Source of the DNA: Caldithrix sp964598255
Lineage (GTDB): Bacteria > Calditrichota > Calditrichia > Calditrichales > Calditrichaceae
DNA: 5,678 nucleotides
Assembly: GCA_964598255.1 (NCBI GenBank)
Contig: CAZRBA010000120.1
Coordinates: forward strand, 1 to 5,678
Reading direction: 5' to 3'
This document shows positions 1 through 5,093 of the stretch, in pieces. Within the stretch, counting starts at the first letter, position 1. The number at the start of each line of letters is the position of its first letter. The notes under the pieces are model-generated. The model did no database searches and was not told where the DNA came from. It worked only from the letters and a program-made list of their open reading frames with translations. The position numbers were made by a program, and so were the translations under genes.

Positions 1-1
1 T

Positions 2-484
2 ACGACCCGACGCGTAAGCGGCAAACGCATTGTGCTAACGACCACCAATGGCACGCGTGCTTTGCGCGGCATCCGAAATGCGGGCGAAGTTGTACTTGCC
101 TCTTTTTTGAATATTCGGGCAGTATCGGAGCACTTGAAATTGTCGAAACGAGATGTTGTGTTTTATTGCGCCGGTAACGAGGGCCGTTTTTCACTGGAAG
201 ATACGTTATGCGCCACGTGGCTAATCGGCGAATTGTGTGCGAAAACATCTGAGTGGCAATGTTCCGATGCCGCCCGCTGGAGCCTGCACGCATTGGAAAA
301 CATGCCGTCCGCAAAGAGACAAGAGACCATTGTGCAATGGGCGGCACAAAGCGAACACGCCCGAAAACTGAAAAAAAACGATTTGCAGGCGGATGTGGAC
401 TTTTGTTTGCAATGGAGCCTGTTCGAAGAAATTCCCGTGTTAGAGGAGCAAGGGCAGGTGGTTTTGGCAAACAAAACACCGTGA
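2..484 (+). CDS. comB: 2-phosphosulfolactate phosphatase family protein (ComB-like), 5' partial
   Basis: The frame is open from base 2, so this is the C-terminal 160 residues of a protein that begins left of the window; family members are usually about 230-250 residues. The GTG at 32 is an internal valine, because the conserved block begins upstream of it. Two family signatures are visible: TTTNGTRAL (bases 38-64) and CAGNEGRFSLED (167-202), with SFLN between them. ComB proteins are Mg-dependent acid phosphatases that convert 2-phosphosulfolactate to sulfolactate, a step of coenzyme M synthesis in methanogens. Many bacteria without coenzyme M carry homologues, where the product may feed sulfonate metabolism or the true substrate may differ. 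The protein is expected to be cytosolic; no membrane segment is seen in this part. The stop codon overlaps a downstream ATG (TGATG, 482-486). The family call is firm; the physiological substrate is inference. Confidence 0.88.
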   Translation, partial: TTRRVSGKRIVLTTTNGTRALRGIRNAGEVVLASFLNIRAVSEHLKLSKRDVVFYCAGNEGRFSLEDTLCATWLIGELCAKTSEWQCSDAARWSLHALENMPSAKRQETIVQWAAQSEHARKLKKNDLQADVDFCLQWSLFEEIPVLEEQGQVVLANKTP

Positions 485-681
485 TGAACTACCAGTACGT
501 CTCTATCGAGCGTGAGCTTTACCGGAAGAGTGTTCGGAGTTGTATTAAAAGCGACCATTCCGTCTCATGTTCATCCTTAATAGACCGCGCGCTCGGATAT
601 TTTTCCCCTCAGGAATATGATGGCTTTTTTATGGTTAAAGCAAAACTCTCCCGAACCTTTGCCGTTATTATCCTAAGGTGA
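484..681 (+). CDS. Small hypothetical reading frame overlapping the comB stop (doubtful)
   Basis: A 65-codon frame starts at ATG 484, sharing bases with the comB stop in a TGATG overlap typical of translational coupling, and ends at TGA 679-681. The product would be basic, with three cysteines (two of them in a short Ser/Cys-rich stretch), and has no signal peptide, membrane segment or motif I recognise. No Shine-Dalgarno sequence lies at the normal distance; the nearest purine-rich stretch (AGGAG near 444) is about 35 bases upstream. It fills most of the space between comB and ftsK, which is the main reason to record it. It may equally be non-coding 3' sequence or the remnant of a decayed gene. 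Confidence 0.27.
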   Translation: MNYQYVSIERELYRKSVRSCIKSDHSVSCSSLIDRALGYFSPQEYDGFFMVKAKLSRTFAVIILR

Positions 682-687
682 CGCAAA

Positions 688-716
688 TTGCGTTTGGTAA
701 CTTAAATCATTAAATT
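688..716 (+). promoter_or_regulatory. Weak candidate promoter for ftsK
   Basis: TTGCGT (688-693) and TAAATT (711-716) are separated by 17 bases and lie in the AT-rich gap before ftsK. The -35 box matches the consensus at 3 of 6 positions and the -10 box at 4 of 6. In sequence this AT-rich, such a match can occur by chance. Another sigma-factor consensus may apply if this is an FCB-group organism. Confidence 0.25.
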
Positions 717-740
717 ATTGGAATTAAAAAACAAACATTT

Positions 741-758
741 AAGCGAATCGAAGCGAAT
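741..758 (+). repeat. Tandem AAGCGAAT pair just upstream of ftsK start
   Basis: AAGCGAAT occurs at 741-748 and again at 751-758, a 10-base period ending 8 bases before the ftsK ATG. It occupies the place where a Shine-Dalgarno sequence would be expected, and no GGAGG-like element is present. It could be a helically phased operator, an A-rich translation enhancer, or a chance duplication. Confidence 0.4.
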
Positions 759-766
759 TTTTTATA

Positions 767-3304
767 ATGGCACGTAAGAAAGTAAAAAATAAAAAACAAC
801 GAAATAAACAAAAACGTCAGGGATGGGGCTTTTTGTTTTTGGGTGTGGCCGTCATCCTGTTTTTGTCTATTGTTTCGTATAATGTGCAAGATCCCGTAGC
901 GCTCTCCGGTGTGGTAACTCAAACACCGGTACACAATTGGTTCGGACGTATCGGTGCGGTAATAGCGTATTATTTGATCCAATGGACTTTAGGTTACCCC
1001 ATTATTATTTTGCCTGTCATTTTAGCGCTGTTTAGCCTGCAAACGATCATGGAAAAAAAGTTTGTTTGGCTAAAAGGTTTAAGTTATTCGTTGCTTATTT
1101 GGGGAATCATGTTTTCCGTTTTTTTGGCCATGCCCGAGGCGTTGCGCACTAACGGACAAATGGCCGAATATTATCCCAGCGGACTTATCGGAGGCTGGTT
1201 GGCTTCGCGTTTGGTTTTGTACCTGGGGTCTTTTGGCAGTATTACACTGCTGATTATTTTAACGCTCACCTTGCTTATTGTGAACGTACAACTGGAGATC
1301 GCACCGGTTTTCGGCTGGCTATCCAAAGCATTGGCCCGGACTGCATCCCTTTTGGAAAACGGGCTTTTATTCTTTAAACGTCTGATTCCCCGTTCATCTC
1401 CGCCAGTTCCGGTGCCTGAGCAGCCCCCTCAAAAAGGGGAAGATCCTTTGCATGATCTTTTACCGCCGGAAAAAGACGACTTGCCGGAAATTCGGATTCC
1501 TGAAGCCACGGTAAAAGAAGATATCAGTGAAAAACTTTCGCAAACCGGTGATTCAGCGGTTGCCACTCCTCCGTTTTTGCCGGGAAGCGAACAGCCTCAG
1601 CAACCCGTATTAGATGAGGAACCTCCCTTGAAGGAGGGAATTCAGACCGATTTGGATACGTTGTTGGCAGAGTTGGATCGTGCCGGTCGGGATGAAAAGC
1701 AAAAGCGGGAAACAGCGGAAAGCAGTGAGGCAGCATCTCCGGCTCTGAACGATGTGGATTTTGAGGTTCGGGAAGAAGTCCAGGACAAAGAACTGGACTA
1801 CGATCGGCTGGTTAAGGAAAGTATTGCCAAATTTGATTTTCCTTCTACGGAATTATTGGTAGACCCGCCGGAAGTTGAAACCAGCGTTACGCGCGAAGAG
1901 CTTAAAAGCAATGCCGATTTACTCGAATCGCGTTTGGCCGAATTCGGTATTATTGCCAAGGTTATTCGGGTTACTTCCGGACCGGTTGTTACATTGTACG
2001 AATTGCAACCAGCCCCAGGTGTTAAAGTAAGTTCCATTGTTGCTTTGGCCAACGATTTAGCCCTGGCCATGGAGGCGCGCAGAATTCGCCTCATTGCCCC
2101 CATTCCGGGTAAAGCGGCGGTAGGGATTGAAATCCCGAACCGCAATCCGCAAATTGTTTATTTAAAAACACTGATCCGCTCGGAAAAATTTGCCACCAGT
2201 AATTTTGAATTACCCATTGCTTTGGGGAAGACCATCAACGGCGAATCGTACATTGCCGATTTAACCAAAATGCCGCATTTGCTTGTGGCAGGTGCCACCG
2301 GTTCGGGGAAAAGCGTGGGAATTAATACCATTCTTATGTCGCTTATGTACGCCGTAGATCCGGCCAAAGTCAAATTTATGTTAATCGATCCCAAAAGAAT
2401 TGAGCTTTCCATTTACAACGAACTAAAAGACCATTACCTGATTTGGCGTCCCGATTTAGACGAAACCGTAATTACCAAACCGAGCAATGCGGTTAGCATG
2501 CTAAACAGCATGGTTTTGGAAATGGAACGACGGTACGATTGGTTAGCGCAAATACATGCGCGAAATATTGTTGAATACAATCGTAAAGTAAAACAAATGC
2601 AGGAAGTTTCCGGGCATTCCGGCAAATATTCCCAGTTGCCTTATATTGTCATCATTATTGACGAGTTGGCCGATTTAATGATGGTAACGGCCAAAGAGAT
2701 AGAAGCGCCCATCGCCTTGTTGGCACAAAAGGCCCGGGCCGTGGGTATTCACCTTATTGTAGCAACACAACGTCCCAGCGTGGATGTATTAACAGGGAAG
2801 ATTAAGGCGAACTTCCCGGCGCGAATTGCGTATTATGTGTTCAGTAAGGTGGATTCGCGTACCATTCTGGATATGAACGGTGCCGAACAATTGCTGGGCA
2901 ACGGCGATATGCTTTATCAGCCGCCGGGCAGTCCCAAACCGATCCGTTTGCAAAATCCTTTTGTTTCTACGGAAGAAGTAGAGCGTGTTGTGTATCATAT
3001 TAGCAAACAGGCTAAAATGCCGTATTACAGCATTCCGCAACCAAGTACAACCGCTTCTTCGGGTGGTGGCATCAACGGTTCGGTTATGGAGCGCGATCCC
3101 TTGTACGAAGAAGCCCGGGCCATAGTGGTACGCCATCAGCAGGGTTCCATTTCGTTTTTGCAACGCAGATTAAAAATAGGCTTTTCCCGTGCCGCCCGTA
3201 TTATGGATGAATTGGAAAGAGACGGAATTGTCGGCCCAGGAGAAGGTAGTAAACCCAGACAAGTGCTCATTACCTTGCAAGAGTTGCAGGACATGATGCA
3301 TTAA
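767..3304 (+). CDS. ftsK: DNA translocase FtsK
   Basis: FtsK is a membrane-anchored hexameric ATPase that pumps chromosomal DNA at the division septum and helps resolve chromosome dimers. All three family parts are present in 845 residues, close to SpoIIIE-like length and shorter than E. coli FtsK. The N terminus is strongly basic (10 Lys/Arg in the first 17 residues), followed by membrane segments near 20-38, 60-92 (long, perhaps two passes), 102-122 and 150-173. A Pro/Glu/Asp-rich linker spans about 205-360. The RecA-like motor carries Walker A GATGSGKS (509-516), IDPKR (540-544), Walker B IIIDE (629-633) and TQRPS (667-671). A winged-helix gamma domain begins near 777 with DPLYEEA and should read the polar guide sequences of the chromosome. 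The ATG at 767 is chosen because it gives the usual basic leader before the first membrane segment, although it lacks a clear ribosome binding site. lolA follows 83 bases downstream, the same neighbour as in E. coli. Confidence 0.97.
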   Translation: MARKKVKNKKQRNKQKRQGWGFLFLGVAVILFLSIVSYNVQDPVALSGVVTQTPVHNWFGRIGAVIAYYLIQWTLGYPIIILPVILALFSLQTIMEKKFVWLKGLSYSLLIWGIMFSVFLAMPEALRTNGQMAEYYPSGLIGGWLASRLVLYLGSFGSITLLIILTLTLLIVNVQLEIAPVFGWLSKALARTASLLENGLLFFKRLIPRSSPPVPVPEQPPQKGEDPLHDLLPPEKDDLPEIRIPEATVKEDISEKLSQTGDSAVATPPFLPGSEQPQQPVLDEEPPLKEGIQTDLDTLLAELDRAGRDEKQKRETAESSEAASPALNDVDFEVREEVQDKELDYDRLVKESIAKFDFPSTELLVDPPEVETSVTREELKSNADLLESRLAEFGIIAKVIRVTSGPVVTLYELQPAPGVKVSSIVALANDLALAMEARRIRLIAPIPGKAAVGIEIPNRNPQIVYLKTLIRSEKFATSNFELPIALGKTINGESYIADLTKMPHLLVAGATGSGKSVGINTILMSLMYAVDPAKVKFMLIDPKRIELSIYNELKDHYLIWRPDLDETVITKPSNAVSMLNSMVLEMERRYDWLAQIHARNIVEYNRKVKQMQEVSGHSGKYSQLPYIVIIIDELADLMMVTAKEIEAPIALLAQKARAVGIHLIVATQRPSVDVLTGKIKANFPARIAYYVFSKVDSRTILDMNGAEQLLGNGDMLYQPPGSPKPIRLQNPFVSTEEVERVVYHISKQAKMPYYSIPQPSTTASSGGGINGSVMERDPLYEEARAIVVRHQQGSISFLQRRLKIGFSRAARIMDELERDGIVGPGEGSKPRQVLITLQELQDMMH
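1424..1440 (+). repeat. Small C-run/G-run inverted repeat inside the ftsK linker
   Basis: CCCCT (1425-1429) pairs with AGGGG (1435-1439) around a 5-base CAAAA loop. It encodes part of a PPQKGE stretch in the low-complexity linker. A second GC-run inverted repeat lies about 180 bases downstream and encodes a similar PPLKEG stretch. Confidence 0.4.
1622..1638 (+). repeat. Second small inverted repeat inside the ftsK linker
   Basis: CCTCC (1622-1626) pairs with GGAGG (1633-1637) around CTTGAA. If the extra C at 1627 is bulged out, the inner TT/AA also pair, leaving an almost perfect palindrome centred on TTGAA. It encodes PPLKEG in the disordered linker. Confidence 0.45.
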
Positions 3305-3313
3305 AATAATTAT

Positions 3314-3340
3314 CCCGAAATTATCGGCGGGGAAATTTTT
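3314..3340 (+). terminator. Weak possible terminator between ftsK and lolA
   Basis: Ten bases after the ftsK stop, CCCG (3314-3317) can pair with CGGG (3328-3331), or alternatively CCGA (3315-3318) with TCGG (3324-3327). A short run of five T follows at 3336-3340. The stems are only four pairs and the T run is short and offset by GAAA, so efficient termination is unlikely. Read-through from ftsK into lolA is the simpler view. Confidence 0.2.
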
Positions 3341-3375
3341 GGTGGGGTTAATCTGTTTTTAAGATAAACCGCATT

Positions 3376-3383
3376 AAAGGGAG
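3376..3383 (+). promoter_or_regulatory. Ribosome binding site of lolA
   Basis: AAAGGGAG lies four bases before the ATG at 3388. It fixes the lolA start, which is also the start that gives a clean signal peptide. Confidence 0.7.
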
Positions 3384-3387
3384 TGTT

Positions 3388-4026
3388 ATGAAAGCAAAGA
3401 TTTTATTTTTGTTGGTTTTGTTTGTTTTGGCTAATAGTACGTTTGCCATTGATGCCGAAAAAATTATCAAGAAAGTTCAAAAAAAATACGATAAAATCGA
3501 AAATTTTAAAGCGATGTTCGAAAAAGTAGAAACCTTTCGGTTAACCGGAACTAAATCGACCACGGCCGGAACACTTTATGTTAAAAACGGAAAAAAATAT
3601 CGCTTTGAGACGGAAAATCAATTGGTTATTTCCGACGGAAAAACGGTGTGGACGTATAATCGGATTAACAATCAGGTTTTAATTGATAAAGTACGTAAAA
3701 ATTCCGGAGCATTATTGCCGCGTGATATTTTGTTTAAATTTCCCAAAACCCATTACGCCACTCTGGTCGGTCAGGAAAAGATCGACGGGAAAAAAGCTTA
3801 CATTGTCAAGCTGGATCCCAAAGAAGACGTGCAGGGTTATTTTAGTAGTATTAAAATTTGGGTATTAGATCATACCTGGCAAATTGTAAAAATAGAAATA
3901 ACCGATCTCAACGGCAATAAATCGATATTTAATCTCTCCCACATCGATACCAAAACAAAACTTTCCGATTCTTTGTTCCATTTTACGCCGACAGCGCAAA
4001 TGAATGTTGTAGACATGCGTGAATAG
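3388..4026 (+). CDS. lolA: Outer-membrane lipoprotein carrier protein LolA
   Basis: LolA shuttles lipoproteins through the periplasm from the LolCDE-type ABC exporter to the outer membrane. The 212-residue product begins with a textbook signal peptide: KAK n-region, a Leu/Phe/Val core at 5-15, and likely cleavage after STFA at residue 20, with no lipobox cysteine. The mature part keeps the family layout: an N-terminal helix, GTLYVKNG (61-68), the most diagnostic block LVISDGKTVWTYN (79-91), and a C-terminal FHFTP (197-201) followed by VVDMR. These blocks line up with E. coli LolA elements such as LWVK, SDGKTLWFYN and FTFTP. The length is slightly above the E. coli precursor (about 203 residues). 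It sits between ftsK and the phosphatase gene and may be co-transcribed with both. Whether a LolB-like receptor exists cannot be judged from this window. Confidence 0.93.
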   Translation: MKAKILFLLVLFVLANSTFAIDAEKIIKKVQKKYDKIENFKAMFEKVETFRLTGTKSTTAGTLYVKNGKKYRFETENQLVISDGKTVWTYNRINNQVLIDKVRKNSGALLPRDILFKFPKTHYATLVGQEKIDGKKAYIVKLDPKEDVQGYFSSIKIWVLDHTWQIVKIEITDLNGNKSIFNLSHIDTKTKLSDSLFHFTPTAQMNVVDMRE

Positions 4027-4038
4027 GATTCGATATTA

Positions 4039-4863
4039 ATGAGCACGCAACAATTTGTAGATATTCATTCCCATTATTTGTTTGGTTTGGACGATGGCGC
4101 GGCTTCTCTTGATGACAGTTTGTCTATGTTAGAGCAGGCCGCATCGTTGCATATTACTCATCTTTTGGCCACGCCCCATGCTACGGAGCTTACGAACGAT
4201 GCCTTTAGCGAACAGGTGGTGCAGCACTTTGAAACCGTTCGCCAAGAAGCCCGAAAAGCCGGCATTCCGGTGCATCTTTACCTATCCGCCGAATTGTTTT
4301 TTAGCCGCAGAACAATGGATTGGCTGCACTATCCCTGGGCTACCATAGCCAATAATCGAAAATATTTATTATTTGAATTGCCTTTACTCGATTTACCGGA
4401 AGGTGTGGGCGAATTTATTTTTCAATGCCGTTTAAAGGGGATTACACCTATTTTGGCGCATCCTGAACGTTATATGTATTTGCATAAAAAATTAGAAAAG
4501 CTTTATGCGTTTTTTCAACAGGGATGCCTTATTCAAATAAATGCCGGAAGCATTACGGGCCAATTCGGTCAAAACGTACAAAATATGGCTTTAAATTTTA
4601 TCAAGAGTGGTTTTGCTCATTTTGTGGCATCCGATGCCCACGAAATTAAATACAGAAGTTACAAAACTTTGATCCGCGCCTATGAAGAATTGGCAAAATT
4701 TGTCGATAGTTCTTTCTTGAATCGATTGTTTTTTGAAAACCCGCAAAACGCAATTACCGGTCAGGCAATCAAAGTATCGGAGGTGGACGATGGCCTGTTT
4801 GATTCGCAAACGGATTCATTGAAAAGATGGGCAAAACGGTTTAAAAAGAAATTTTTTTCTTAA
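4039..4863 (+). CDS. cpsB: CpsB/YwqE-family metal-dependent protein-tyrosine phosphatase (PHP domain)
   Basis: This family removes phosphate from tyrosine residues of bacterial tyrosine kinases that govern capsule and exopolysaccharide assembly, using a metal cluster in a PHP-type barrel. The expected ligands are all visible: DIHSH (8-12), LDDG (17-20), TPH (45-47), Glu85 in SAEL, Glu113 in FELP, AHPERY (140-145, with His141 and catalytic-type Arg144) and SDAHE (198-202). Most fall at a constant five-residue offset from the pneumococcal CpsB numbering as I recall it. At 274 residues the protein is about 20-30 longer than typical members. The surplus includes a strongly basic tail (SLKRWAKRFKKKFFS, 7 Lys/Arg in 15) that could bind the membrane surface. 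The ATG follows the lolA stop by 12 bases; a weak AGGA (4025-4028) overlaps that stop, suggesting coupled expression. No signal peptide is present, so it should be cytosolic. The likely substrate is the product of the downstream gene or a partner kinase. Confidence 0.92.
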   Translation: MSTQQFVDIHSHYLFGLDDGAASLDDSLSMLEQAASLHITHLLATPHATELTNDAFSEQVVQHFETVRQEARKAGIPVHLYLSAELFFSRRTMDWLHYPWATIANNRKYLLFELPLLDLPEGVGEFIFQCRLKGITPILAHPERYMYLHKKLEKLYAFFQQGCLIQINAGSITGQFGQNVQNMALNFIKSGFAHFVASDAHEIKYRSYKTLIRAYEELAKFVDSSFLNRLFFENPQNAITGQAIKVSEVDDGLFDSQTDSLKRWAKRFKKKFFS

Positions 4864-4884
4864 AAAAAGCCTGCCGGAAAAAAG

Positions 4885-4907
4885 ATTGATTTGTGTTCCT
4901 AATCAAT
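4885..4907 (+). promoter_or_regulatory. AT-rich inverted repeat, possible operator
   Basis: ATTGATT (4885-4891) and AATCAAT (4901-4907) form perfect 7-base arms around a 9-base spacer, beginning 22 bases after the cpsB stop. The right arm touches the -35 box of the candidate promoter. No T run follows, so a regulator site fits better than a terminator. Confidence 0.4.
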
Positions 4908-4935
4908 TAACGTTTTAATGTTTCAATCGTATATT
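4907..4935 (+). promoter_or_regulatory. Candidate promoter for the Wzz-type gene
   Basis: TTAACG (4907-4912, 4 of 6 consensus matches) and TATATT (4930-4935, 5 of 6) are separated by exactly 17 bases. Transcription would begin near 4942 and give a leader of about 150 bases before the GTG at 5094. This is the best sigma-70-like match I found in the 230-base gap, but the region is AT-rich. Confidence 0.42.
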
Positions 4936-4958
4936 GCCCAACTCAATTTTAATCGGTT

Positions 4959-5047
4959 GCGGAAAGCAGTCCGCTTATTAAAATGCGGGTATTCAATTTA
5001 ACGGCTGAGCCGTACGAACAAACAAGTAAATGCCTTTCATGAAAAGG
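4959..5047 (+). promoter_or_regulatory. Leader with three successive inverted repeats upstream of the Wzz-type gene
   Basis: Three symmetric elements follow one another. GCGGA (4959-4963) pairs with TCCGC (4970-4974) around AAGCAG. ACGGCT (5001-5006) mirrors AGCCGT (5008-5013) around a single G. CCTTTC (5033-5038) mirrors GAAA-A-GG (5041-5047) and contains the perfect palindrome TTTCATGAAA (5035-5044). No known riboswitch class is recognisable, none is followed by a convincing T run, and no ops (GCGGTAGC) element is present. They may be RNA hairpins or protein operators for an exopolysaccharide operon. Confidence 0.4.
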
Positions 5048-5082
5048 TGTTGCTAAAACTTTAATTTTTTGTTGAAAAAATC

Positions 5083-5087
5083 GGAGG
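5083..5087 (+). promoter_or_regulatory. Shine-Dalgarno GGAGG that fixes a GTG start
   Basis: A perfect GGAGG core lies six bases before GTG 5094. This supports the GTG over the first in-frame ATG (5115), which has no such element. It is the strongest ribosome binding site in the window. Confidence 0.85.
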
Positions 5088-5093
5088 CACTGC

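Noticed and set aside
253..483. Upstream extension of the small 484-681 frame from the ATG at 253
   Set aside because: This part overlaps comB in another frame. ComB there continues an established coding region, so only the part after the comB stop could be independent.
163..558. 131-codon minus-strand frame across comB
   Set aside because: It lies opposite a conserved ComB coding region and shows no family motif; it is a shadow frame.
710..982. 90-codon minus-strand frame over the ftsK start
   Set aside because: It is antisense to the conserved N-terminal membrane region of ftsK; its hydrophobic and lysine-rich look comes from the complement of AT-rich codons.
1798..2145. 115-codon minus-strand frame inside ftsK
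   Set aside because: It is opposite a well-conserved part of the FtsK motor, with no ribosome binding site or recognisable product.
2789..3163. 124-codon minus-strand frame inside ftsK
   Set aside because: It is a shadow of the conserved motor C-terminal region; no motif is recognisable.
4852..4868. T7-CTT-A7 inverted repeat overlapping the cpsB stop, considered as a terminator
   Set aside because: The stem is pure A/T and has no trailing T run on the + strand. It mostly reflects Lys/Phe codons at the C terminus plus an A tract.
4959..4974. ops/JUMPstart-type element for RfaH
   Set aside because: The sequence GCGGAAAGCAG resembles GCGGTAGC only loosely and lacks the conserved core.
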